Below, one piece after another: positions 8,553-16,432 of a DNA stretch of 64,000 nt. The stretch's first letter is position 1. Each line of letters starts with the position of its first letter. The DNA comes from Candidatus Aminicenantota bacterium. GTDB taxonomy: Bacteria > Acidobacteriota > Aminicenantia > S016-38. A program made the translations under genes and the position numbers. The stretch spans positions 55,150 through 119,149 of the forward strand of contig JALSNJ010000019.1 in assembly GCA_026987025.1 (NCBI GenBank). Reading direction: 5' to 3'. The notes under the pieces are model-generated. The model was not told where the DNA came from. It did not search any database and saw nothing but the letters and a program-made list of their open reading frames with translations.

Positions 8553-8561
8553 GATTGTCAA
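8533..8561 (-). promoter_or_regulatory. Consensus housekeeping promoter of the sulfur operon
   Basis: On the minus strand TTGACA (8561-8556) and TATAAT (8538-8533) are separated by exactly 17 bp, a perfect vegetative-sigma consensus. Predicted transcription starts near 8526, giving a leader of about 95 nt before nifS. Confidence 0.85.
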
Positions 8562-8597
8562 CACATTTCATCCAAAAGGCCTGAAGATAGAGGGAAA

Positions 8598-9866
8598 TTA
8601 TGAAGAGGGCAAATACAGGCGATAAAAGGCCAGGAAGGTAAGGTCTATGAGGAAGTTCGTGATGGGAAAGATAGCGAAGATCCAGAAAAGGGAGGGGAAT
8701 AGGTGGGCCAGGGGCATCCTCAAAAGCACCACCAGCATGGCAAGGGCCAGGGGAGGAAAGGTCTTTCCCATTCCCACGAAAATACCCTCAAAAACGACGC
8801 TCAGGGAAAAGAATATCTGGGAAAAGGCAGATATTCTCAGGTAAAGGACGGCTATTTCCATGGGTCTTCCCTTGAGGAACAGGGAAGAAAGCTGGAGGGC
8901 CAGAATGAAGAACACGAGTCCAAGAAAAAAGGAGACCCAAAGCATCAGTTTCAGGGAAAAGGAGGAGGCTTTTTTAAGGTCCTCCGCATTCCTTTTACCT
9001 CTGCTTCTTCCCACCACTGCCGAAGCCCCAACGGATATTCCTACGGCTATCACATAGGGTATAGTCTCGTATCTTATGCCCACTCCCATGGCAGCTACAG
9101 CAGCGGGTTCTATCCGAGAGGCAAGGGCGTTCAGGTAGAGAAAAACACCGGTGGAGGAAAGCCAGTAGACAGAGGAAGGTGTGCCGATGGAGAGGATTTT
9201 TCCCAGGCAACTAAAGGAGAATTCTCCCCTGGACAGCTTAAGCCCCAAAAGAAGATAAAAAAGCCCAAGGCACCTGGAGACTAAGCTGGCCATGGCCGCA
9301 CCCCTCAATTGAAGGCCCAGGGTGAAAATCAAAATTGGGTCAAGGAAGGCATTGGCCATCAGAACTATAATTGAAGCCTGAAACACCTTGCCGGTCTTTC
9401 CCAGGCCCTCGTAAACGCTGCTCACTAAATAGTACAGAGAGCCTATGGGCAGGAAAACCAGTTGCACCACCAGATAGTCGCTGATCCAAATTTTTGCCCT
9501 TGGTCCAACATTGAAGAAAGAAGCATAACCGCTTAAATTAAAAAGAAGGAAACCGGCAAGGAAAAGGGAAAGGAAGTTTGTAGAGTAAAAAGCGGTATAG
9601 AAAACCCTGGAAAGCCCTTTCCTATCGTTTCTTCCGTGGTAAAAGGCGGAAAGTCCCACCACCCCCACCGCTATTACATCCACCAGGGAATATATTATCC
9701 AGAGGAGGTATGTGGAGGCGGATATGGCGGCCACCGCCTGGGTCCCGAGCCTGGAAACCCAGAAGGTATCCACAAAGCCCAGGAGCATTTCCACGCCCAG
9801 GGAGGCTATTTCCGGAAGGGAAATTCCGATAACCTCCCTTTCTGTTTTCCCAAAGGGCTCCGACAT
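8598..9866 (-). CDS. MATE-family efflux transporter
   Basis: 422 aa with about 12 hydrophobic segments in two similar halves, the MATE (NorM/DinF-like) arrangement. The N-terminal segment SLPEIASLGVEMLLGFVDTFWVSRLG is typical of the first helix and loop. These carriers export cationic drugs or metabolites against H+ or Na+; the substrate cannot be read from the sequence. The start is only 35 bp from the divergent gene at 9902. Confidence 0.88.
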   Translation of the reverse strand: MSEPFGKTEREVIGISLPEIASLGVEMLLGFVDTFWVSRLGTQAVAAISASTYLLWIIYSLVDVIAVGVVGLSAFYHGRNDRKGLSRVFYTAFYSTNFLSLFLAGFLLFNLSGYASFFNVGPRAKIWISDYLVVQLVFLPIGSLYYLVSSVYEGLGKTGKVFQASIIVLMANAFLDPILIFTLGLQLRGAAMASLVSRCLGLFYLLLGLKLSRGEFSFSCLGKILSIGTPSSVYWLSSTGVFLYLNALASRIEPAAVAAMGVGIRYETIPYVIAVGISVGASAVVGRSRGKRNAEDLKKASSFSLKLMLWVSFFLGLVFFILALQLSSLFLKGRPMEIAVLYLRISAFSQIFFSLSVVFEGIFVGMGKTFPPLALAMLVVLLRMPLAHLFPSLFWIFAIFPITNFLIDLTFLAFYRLYLPSS

Positions 9867-9889
9867 AGGGATTATTTTAACAGCAATGC

Positions 9890-9895
9890 TATAAT
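9890..9895 (+). promoter_or_regulatory. Leaderless promoter -10 box for the gene at 9902
   Basis: TGCTATAAT (extended -10) ends 6 nt before the ATG at 9902 and there is no ribosome-binding site, so transcription should begin at or next to the start codon. Confidence 0.65.
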
Positions 9896-9901
9896 TTCCC
9901 C

Positions 9902-10981
9902 ATGAAGTGGTTTTCCCCTTTATTCTTAGCCCTTTTCCTATTGGGAACCCCCCCTGAAGAAATAGCCCAGGGCCTCCTCAAAATGCAGCTTCCCAACGGG
10001 GCGATTCCCGATGCCCCCGGGTGGAAGGCCTGCAATACCGACTCCAATATGGAGTATGCCCTTTTAGGTCTTGCCGCCTCCTACTGGAAATGGGGGGAGA
10101 GAAAATACTCGGAGAGCTTGAGAAAGGGGATACTCTGGCTGGCACGAACAGAAATAATGGAAGGAAGATTCAGGGGAGCATGGTGGTATTCCTACGATTG
10201 TAGAAGCTTAAAACCCCTCCGAAGGGATGTGGTGGGGGTGGACTCCACATCGGCCCTCTTCATATATCTGGCATGGTTATACGATACCCTCACCTCAGAG
10301 CATTCGCTGGTGGGGAGACTTGAACCCAATATCAAAGCAGCCTTTAGTTTTCTTTTAAAATCAAGGATGGGAAACGGTTTCTTCAACAATTCCTGGGTGA
10401 TGAAGGAAGGACAATACCGGAGGATAAACTTCGCCTATTCCACGGACCAGGCTGATGTCTACCTGGGCATTTACGCTGCCTGGAGGCTTTTAAAGGTTCC
10501 CGCCGGGGGGGTTGGTCTTTGGCTGGAAAACAATATTTGGAGATTGTTCAATTTGGAAAAGGGCTTTTTCTTCTTAGGGATCTCAGGGGACGATGAACCG
10601 GAGGATATAAACTCGCCATGGGAAGCCTTTAACCAGGGATATCTGGCCTGGGCCTTCGGCCCCAATCCCTTAACCGCCTCCTCCCTGGGTTGGCTGGAAA
10701 GCCACCAGGAGGAGGACGGGGGAATAAGGATTTTCGCCGAGGAGGAAAGGTTTACCCTTCCGGCCATCGCCTACGCCATGGGCATGGGTAGAATAGGAAT
10801 AAGGGGGGAACCAAGGGTGAGTAAGGCCCTGGACTGGGTAATAGAAAAGGCGTGCCATAAGGGAGGGATAAGGGATACTGAAGGGAAGGCATCCCCGTGC
10901 TTCGTAAATTTAGCCGGCCTTTATTTAATAGCCTGGACTAACTTTCCTCCCTTTGCTGACAGCCGTGTTCATCATCGTTAG
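9902..10981 (+). CDS. Exported protein, alpha/alpha-barrel (terpenoid cyclase-like) fold suspected
   Basis: 359 aa. A short signal peptide (MKWFSPLFLALFLLG) is followed by repeated helical units with QLPNGAIPDA, GWLESHQEEDGGI and HKGGIRDTEG, the QxxDGG-type turns of six-hairpin toroids such as prenyltransferase/squalene cyclase-like domains. No catalytic acid pair can be assigned. The function is unknown; a glycan- or lipid-active or scaffold role is possible. A leaderless promoter lies before it and an intrinsic terminator after it. Confidence 0.75.
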   Translation: MKWFSPLFLALFLLGTPPEEIAQGLLKMQLPNGAIPDAPGWKACNTDSNMEYALLGLAASYWKWGERKYSESLRKGILWLARTEIMEGRFRGAWWYSYDCRSLKPLRRDVVGVDSTSALFIYLAWLYDTLTSEHSLVGRLEPNIKAAFSFLLKSRMGNGFFNNSWVMKEGQYRRINFAYSTDQADVYLGIYAAWRLLKVPAGGVGLWLENNIWRLFNLEKGFFFLGISGDDEPEDINSPWEAFNQGYLAWAFGPNPLTASSLGWLESHQEEDGGIRIFAEEERFTLPAIAYAMGMGRIGIRGEPRVSKALDWVIEKACHKGGIRDTEGKASPCFVNLAGLYLIAWTNFPPFADSRVHHR

Positions 10982-11348
10982 AGTCTTCCCCGCATTCCCT
11001 GCGGGGTTTTTCAATGGGCTCTAATTCCCCCTTAAGGATGAGGGGAAGGGCATCCTTTATTTTGCCCTTCACGCCTACGAAGGGTTTTATACCAAGACGG
11101 AGAAACCACTCCTGGGCCCTCGGTCCCATGCCTCCGGAGACGATGGCCGTGGCTCCTTGCTCAGCGATAAAACGGGGTATTTCTCCTGGATTGTGCTCCT
11201 GGGCAGCGGGATTGGTAACCACCAACCAGTCCTTTACCTCCCCCTCCTCCACATCCACGAAAGTATAGTAAGGACACCTTCCGAAATGTTGGGCTATCTC
11301 CCCCCGGATACCATCGGGGGTCTCGGTGGCAAAGGCTATCCTGACCAT
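10938..11348 (-). CDS. NifX/NifB C-terminal-like (dinitrogenase iron-molybdenum cofactor family) protein
   Basis: 136 aa. The GxIAQHFGRCPYYTFVDV and SGGMGPRAQEWF phrases are typical of the MTH1175-like family, which in nitrogen fixers carries FeMo-cofactor and in non-fixers is of unknown use, probably binding a metal cluster. The C-terminal tail adds two cysteines and a DDEHGC segment. No other nif gene of that kind is near. It overlaps the 3' end of the convergent gene by 44 bp. A TAAAAT box lies 9 nt before the ATG with no ribosome-binding site. Confidence 0.85.
   Translation of the reverse strand: MVRIAFATETPDGIRGEIAQHFGRCPYYTFVDVEEGEVKDWLVVTNPAAQEHNPGEIPRFIAEQGATAIVSGGMGPRAQEWFLRLGIKPFVGVKGKIKDALPLILKGELEPIEKPRRECGEDSNDDEHGCQQREES
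10988..11011 (+). terminator. Rho-independent terminator inside the convergent gene
   Basis: CCCCGCA, a 5-nt loop TTCCC, TGCGGGG, then TTTTT, starting 7 bp after the stop of the plus-strand gene. The same bases encode the cysteine-containing C-terminus of the minus-strand NifX-like protein (about residues 112-120). On the minus strand no T-run follows, so it acts one way only. Confidence 0.75.
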
Positions 11349-11422
11349 GGCATCTTTATTTTAACACATTTAAGGCTTGAGACCCGTAAGTTTTTAGGGT
11401 AAATTTACTATGGGAGGTTAAT

Positions 11423-12988
11423 ATGAAAAGAATCCTGGCTTTGTCCCTGCTTTTGTCCCTGGCCATTCCTCTATTCTCTGACTTCGTGGTGATAGGGGAT
11501 GTTAGGATGATCCTGGAGGACCCCTACAGAAGACAGCCCAATCCGGACTTCCTCCGTAACATTCAGGAAATAAACCTCATGTCTCCAGAGGCAGTATTCA
11601 TTATAGGAGACTTAATTTACGGATATGAGAAAAGAAAAGATGTGCTGGAGGAGGAGTGGAAAAACTTCCTCAGAGCGGCATCCTTTTTTGCCATGCCCTA
11701 TTACCTCGTGCCGGGAAATCACGAGATTTTCGGCAGCCCCCTGGGAAGGGAACTCTATGAAAAATACGCCGGTCCAACTTACTGGGCCAAGTTGGTTAAG
11801 GGAAAGTTATTTGTAGCCCTCAGCACGGAGGAGGTTGGTTACGAAGAAAGCCTATCTCCAGCAGAGATCCGTTTCTTGAAGGAAACGCTGAAAAAGTTCC
11901 GCAGGGTTAAGAAAAAATACATTCTCATGCACAGACCCCTGTGGTGGCCCTACGAGGACCACGACCTTTGGATGGGAAAAATTCATCCGTTGCTCAAAAA
12001 GTACGGCGTAAACGCGGTCTTCGCCGGTCATTATCACGAATACGAATACAGGGAAATAGACGGTATAAGGTACATAGTCACCGGAGGGGGAGGAGCAGAG
12101 TCCTCCAGGGAGGAGTTCAACGGGTCCTTTCCCCATTTTCTATATGTTAAGGAGGGAAAGGACAGGGACCTTTACCTGGTCGTGGGTTCAAGGGGAGTGT
12201 TCCCCGCCAACTTCGTAACCCCGGCTAAGAAGGAGAGGCTGGAAGAATTTTTGCATCGGGTCTCTCCCGCCGTAAAACCGGGAAAGGACATCGTAGGAAG
12301 CATTGAGTTTAAAAACACCTTCAATAAAGCCCTCAATTTTCTTTTCAAATCCGGAATTGAGGGAAAATATTTCACCGCAGCGCCTGAAAAGGTGGAGTTT
12401 CTCCTTCTTCCGGAGGAAGATTTGAAGATACCCCTTATTTTAAGGTTTAGAGCCACGGGAATAAGGGAGGTTTTTCCCCTGCCCCGATGGGAAATATCGG
12501 CCTACGACGAGGAAGGGAGGTTGTTCTTTAAGAGACAGATTGAATACAAAATCAGGGGTCTGAGATTCGTGGACCGGCTCAAACTTGGCCAAAGCATAAG
12601 GTATTCAGGGAAATTTCCGAAAATTTACGATAAAAGCTTAGGCAAGGAGTTTATTCGCAAAATTTCAGTTCAACTGGATGAAAGTGGAAAAGTGATTCAC
12701 GCCGGCTTCAATCATCTCTTTGACCTTGAAAGAGAAGTGTTCCCCAATATGAAAGTTTACGCCTTCGCAAAGGTAATCCTGCAGGAAGAAAATTCTTCTG
12801 AGAGAACCCTGGCGGTGGAAACCCGGGAAAGGTTCAGGCTCTTTCTAAATGGAAAGGAAATATACAGAGTAAAAGGAAGGGGCAGGGTTCACTTTATAAC
12901 CCTGCCCCTTAAAAGAGGGAAAAACGACCTCCTATTCTTGCTCACGAATCCTGGTGGAGGCTGGACTCTCAGAGTAGCTCTTGAATAG
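11423..12988 (+). CDS. Exported calcineurin-like metallophosphoesterase with C-terminal accessory domain
   Basis: 521 aa with signal peptide MKRILALSLLLSLAIPLFS. The dinuclear metal motifs appear in order: GDVRM (normally GDxH), GDLIYG, PGNHE, ILMHRP and AGHYHEYEY. The first motif lacks the usual His (GDV-R), which may alter metal binding. Residues from about 270 onward form a beta-rich domain of unknown role. The substrate is unknown; many exported members act on phosphodiesters or nucleotides. GGGAGG precedes the ATG. It ends 1 bp from the convergent gene. Confidence 0.85.
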   Translation: MKRILALSLLLSLAIPLFSDFVVIGDVRMILEDPYRRQPNPDFLRNIQEINLMSPEAVFIIGDLIYGYEKRKDVLEEEWKNFLRAASFFAMPYYLVPGNHEIFGSPLGRELYEKYAGPTYWAKLVKGKLFVALSTEEVGYEESLSPAEIRFLKETLKKFRRVKKKYILMHRPLWWPYEDHDLWMGKIHPLLKKYGVNAVFAGHYHEYEYREIDGIRYIVTGGGGAESSREEFNGSFPHFLYVKEGKDRDLYLVVGSRGVFPANFVTPAKKERLEEFLHRVSPAVKPGKDIVGSIEFKNTFNKALNFLFKSGIEGKYFTAAPEKVEFLLLPEEDLKIPLILRFRATGIREVFPLPRWEISAYDEEGRLFFKRQIEYKIRGLRFVDRLKLGQSIRYSGKFPKIYDKSLGKEFIRKISVQLDESGKVIHAGFNHLFDLEREVFPNMKVYAFAKVILQEENSSERTLAVETRERFRLFLNGKEIYRVKGRGRVHFITLPLKRGKNDLLFLLTNPGGGWTLRVALE

Positions 12989-12989
12989 G

Positions 12990-14186
12990 TTAAAACCTGA
13001 AGAAAAGCCCTACACTTACATTAAACCCCGAGAAGTTGAACTCAGCAGGTCTGATTTCCCTTATCCCTGGAGAGGGTGCAGGAGCTGTGGAAGAAGCTAA
13101 GAGAGCGGGCATCCACCCAAGACTGGTCAGATATTCATAATAATAGATTTTTCCGGTTATGGAAGAAGAGTTGTATGTCATTTTGCCTTCTAAGTCTTTG
13201 AACTTAACGAAAGTGTACTTTCCGCCTACGAAGATGCCCATGTTCTTCTGAAGTTTGATATCGGCCCTTATCCCTGCAAGGAAACCTAAGGTGGATTTTT
13301 TCATATCGGTGAAACTCAGAGTGTAGGGAGCGTAAATGTCAGAGTTAAAATCGTAATCTGCCGAGAAGCGTCCCATATAATAACCGGTTCCGGCAAAAAC
13401 CTCAAAGTCAGCGGTTTCCGAAGGCATTACGAAGTGGAGAGCCAGAAAGGGAGCGGTTATGCTGGACTTGAGGGTCTGACTCACATCAAGATAATGAGTA
13501 ACGCCTCCCAATTCTCCGTCTAACCTTCTTTCTTGAACCTTTGAACCCTTGAGCAAGGAAAATCCCAATCCAACGGCTATGTTCCTGTGAAGAAAAACTT
13601 TAATTTCTGCATCTCCTCCTAAAAGGTGCTTCAGGTTACCGAGGGCAGGGTCCAGTTGGGTATCTACTCCGTAGCTTCTCCACGCTCCTTCGGTATGTTC
13701 AAGCTGAGAGTTGAAGGATTTTCCCCATGTCCAGAAATCATCGGGGTTGACCAGAGCATAGGTGAAGTTAAAGCTGAAGTCAAACCTGGCCTCCTTAGCC
13801 TTAACGGGAGGAGATGGAACCCTCGCCGGGGCGGGTTTCAACGGCGGAACGATTCCCGGCTTCTGAGAAGTGACAGGGGATGTCCTGCCTATTATTTTTT
13901 CAACCTCAACCCTCACCAGTTTACCCCAGACATAGCCAACGGTACCGTCGTGCAGTTTTACCTTCAACCACATGCCGAGATCGTCAAGAACTTCCATCTT
14001 TTCCCCTGCTCTAACCATGGTAATTATCCGGCTCTGGGTGGTAGGGTTGGCGCGAATGTTAGCGTCCATCACGGCTATAGCGAGTTTCCTCACCCGAACA
14101 CTTTCCTGGGCCCATCCAGGCGATGTCAGAAACAACAGCACCAGAAGAGATGTAAAAAAACGAAAAGCCTGCCTTTTTGCGAACAT
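12990..14186 (-). CDS. SH3b domain plus outer-membrane beta-barrel protein
   Basis: 398 aa. After a signal peptide (MFAKRQAFRFFTSLLVLLFL) comes a bacterial SH3 domain (ANIRANPTTQSRIITMVRAGEKMEVLDDLG), a proline-rich linker, then a beta-barrel ending in Phe (SVGLFFRF), the usual signal for outer-membrane insertion. The last residues AEFNFSGF match the proteins at 60048 and 62789, so it is a dispersed paralogue of that cluster. SH3b domains commonly bind peptidoglycan. The start at 14186 has AGGAGG; the longer frame from 14240 does not. Confidence 0.82.
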   Translation of the reverse strand: MFAKRQAFRFFTSLLVLLFLTSPGWAQESVRVRKLAIAVMDANIRANPTTQSRIITMVRAGEKMEVLDDLGMWLKVKLHDGTVGYVWGKLVRVEVEKIIGRTSPVTSQKPGIVPPLKPAPARVPSPPVKAKEARFDFSFNFTYALVNPDDFWTWGKSFNSQLEHTEGAWRSYGVDTQLDPALGNLKHLLGGDAEIKVFLHRNIAVGLGFSLLKGSKVQERRLDGELGGVTHYLDVSQTLKSSITAPFLALHFVMPSETADFEVFAGTGYYMGRFSADYDFNSDIYAPYTLSFTDMKKSTLGFLAGIRADIKLQKNMGIFVGGKYTFVKFKDLEGKMTYNSSSITGKIYYYEYLTSLGWMPALLASSTAPAPSPGIREIRPAEFNFSGFNVSVGLFFRF

Positions 14187-14346
14187 AAAAGCCTCCTTTT
14201 TAAGTTTTTGGGAAGGAGAAAAAGAAGTTTGGAGGAACAACTTATCCTCAAACCCAACCTATAGTAATATTTTAACCGGAAAAAATCAAGGAAACCTTCT
14301 GTCCTAAAAAATTCGGATTTTAACCGCCTTCATATATAATTTATCC

Positions 14347-16389
14347 ATGAAAGGCATGCTAAAGGCCCTCAGGTACGCTCTTTTTGTTGCCGCCCTGCTC
14401 CTCTCAGCAGCCCTTCTGGTGAAGGTCATCCAGCATTTGCCCCCCTCCTTTGAAGAGAACTACCTTCCTTCCCTCCTGTCCCTTTTATTTATAATAATCT
14501 CCGCCACCTTTGCGTTAAGCCGCCCCTCCCTTTCGGAAAAGGAATTTCGCATGCTCAGCCTCCTCTTCGGGTGCTTCTGGGCCCTTTCTCTCCTCTGGAT
14601 TTTCAAAGGAGTTCCCTTCGCCCTGGGTGGAGGAAAATGGGATTCCTGGTTTCATCACGCCATGGCCGCCAATTTCAAACACTTCTGGAAGAGCACCGAT
14701 TTCAATTATCAGGGTCTTTCAAGTTTTTACCCCTTCCTTTACCAATATGTGGCTGGAAAGGTGGCCTGGGCCCTATCTGCTCCTCCTTACACTGTCCTGA
14801 AGTATTCTGTAATACTGGCGGCGGCTTTGCTCCCTTTCCTGCTCTATATTTCCTGGAGGAGCTCCGTGGAGCCTGCCACCTCCCTTTTGATAACCGCCCT
14901 TTCCATATTTCCCTTCCTTCACTTCTTCCTTTATAAACCCTATGAATTCTTACCCTTGGTTTTCCTCATACCGTGGTGGTGGTTTTATGTGGAAGAGGGG
15001 GGTTCCTTTAAAAAGAACCTTCTGGGAGGCATCTTCGGCGGGATTATGTTCGCCTCCTACTATCTCTGGTTCTTCCCCGTGATTCTTTTAGCGGCAACGG
15101 AGAGCCTGATTTCAGCTATAAGCCTGAAGGCTTCAAAGAAATGGTGGGTAAAGTTCAGGGGAAAATTCGCAGTTCTTTCTTTAACGGCGATGTTTTCTTC
15201 ATTTTACTGGTTCCCTCTCCTTCTGGACCTGATAGGGAAGGGGGGAATTTCCCTGCAGAACAAGTGGTTTAAGGCCCAGGATCTAATTCCCTTCCTTCCA
15301 GTTTCCTCCTTTTCCTTGAAGGGAGTTCTTTCCCTTTTAGGATTGGTCTTCGTCTTTGCTGCATGGAAAGAAGAGCTGGCCGCCCGCAGAATAGGAAAGT
15401 TTATCCTCAGCCTTTACCTGACCATATTGATCTCAAATTTCCTGGTTCTGCTCAGAAATCCCCTCCCGAACTTCAGGCTAAATCAGATGCTCCTTCTGGC
15501 ATATCTTATCGGTTTTGCCCTGGCTCTGGAGCATTTTAAACTGTGGGGTCAGGAAACCAGGAAATACGCTTCCCTGGCCCTTTCCCTCGTCCTTTTCTCC
15601 TCCACGCTCATGAGGGTTCCCTCGGTTAAAAATTCCAGGCTCTTTCGCCTCAGCGCATCCTCTAAGGTTTTGAATCTGGAAAAAAGGAAAGAGCTCGGAA
15701 CCCTTTCCGGAAAAACTGTGTTAAACCTTCCTCCCAGGGTTATGGTCTTCGTGCCCATCAAGAGGTTTATAGCCCCCAATCCGTTTTACTCCCACCCTTC
15801 GGCCCACTTAGGGAAAAGACTTGCCTTTCTTTATCTTTTGCAGTTCTCCGGAAATCAGAATTTTTTCTTCTTCTCCCTCAGAAAAAACAAATTCTGTCCC
15901 GTGGATTACATATACCTCAAAGGGAAGACCCTAAAAATAAGGGCCTTTTACGAAAACTTCCCTCATAAGAAACTCCTTTCCGTGTTCAAATTTAATTTTA
16001 AATTCATAAATAGAAGAAACCTTGAACCCCTCTTCAAAGATGTTGTGGAAAAGGGAGATCTTATAGGAAGAATTCCCGCCTCAAAGCTTGACGCCACTGC
16101 CCTCAGCCCCTTAGAAAAATTTATAGCCGCAAAATTCATATCCCGGAGATTTAAACCTGAAGGAAAAATCCTGGAATATCCCTGGGTCAAAGTTTTCCTC
16201 CTCGGTAAACACCTTCTGTTTTACAAAGAGAAATGCCCAAGAGAAAGGTGGAAAAACGCTAAGTTCGCAGTAAAAACAGAGGGATTTTCCGCAGAGGTCT
16301 CCTTAAAGGACGGCCTGCTCACTTCAACATGCGCCATGGTGGTTCCCCTGCCCTCCTCTCAGGGCCTTGAAATTTTCCTGAAAAATTGA
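14347..16389 (+). CDS. Polytopic membrane protein, GT-C glycosyltransferase-like
   Basis: 680 aa. About 11-12 hydrophobic helices fill the first 440 residues and a soluble domain of about 240 residues follows. The loop GGGKWDSWFHHAMAANF after helix 3 contains acidic and aromatic residues where GT-C transferases place their catalytic Asp. That would make it an enzyme using a lipid-linked sugar; I cannot name the sugar. TATAAT ends 6 nt before the ATG without a ribosome-binding site (leaderless). The S9 peptidase follows after 43 bp and may be cotranscribed. Confidence 0.65.
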   Translation: MKGMLKALRYALFVAALLLSAALLVKVIQHLPPSFEENYLPSLLSLLFIIISATFALSRPSLSEKEFRMLSLLFGCFWALSLLWIFKGVPFALGGGKWDSWFHHAMAANFKHFWKSTDFNYQGLSSFYPFLYQYVAGKVAWALSAPPYTVLKYSVILAAALLPFLLYISWRSSVEPATSLLITALSIFPFLHFFLYKPYEFLPLVFLIPWWWFYVEEGGSFKKNLLGGIFGGIMFASYYLWFFPVILLAATESLISAISLKASKKWWVKFRGKFAVLSLTAMFSSFYWFPLLLDLIGKGGISLQNKWFKAQDLIPFLPVSSFSLKGVLSLLGLVFVFAAWKEELAARRIGKFILSLYLTILISNFLVLLRNPLPNFRLNQMLLLAYLIGFALALEHFKLWGQETRKYASLALSLVLFSSTLMRVPSVKNSRLFRLSASSKVLNLEKRKELGTLSGKTVLNLPPRVMVFVPIKRFIAPNPFYSHPSAHLGKRLAFLYLLQFSGNQNFFFFSLRKNKFCPVDYIYLKGKTLKIRAFYENFPHKKLLSVFKFNFKFINRRNLEPLFKDVVEKGDLIGRIPASKLDATALSPLEKFIAAKFISRRFKPEGKILEYPWVKVFLLGKHLLFYKEKCPRERWKNAKFAVKTEGFSAEVSLKDGLLTSTCAMVVPLPSSQGLEIFLKN

Positions 16390-16432
16390 GCTTTTCCTCT
16401 TCGCTTTTTACAATTTCATAGGGAGGTGAACC

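Noticed and set aside
8703..9284. 193-aa plus-strand ORF within the MATE gene
   Set aside because: It is antisense to a clear membrane transporter, with low-complexity composition and no ribosome-binding site.
13626..14264. 212-aa plus-strand ORF opposite the SH3b-barrel protein
   Set aside because: Antisense to a recognised gene, with no start signals.
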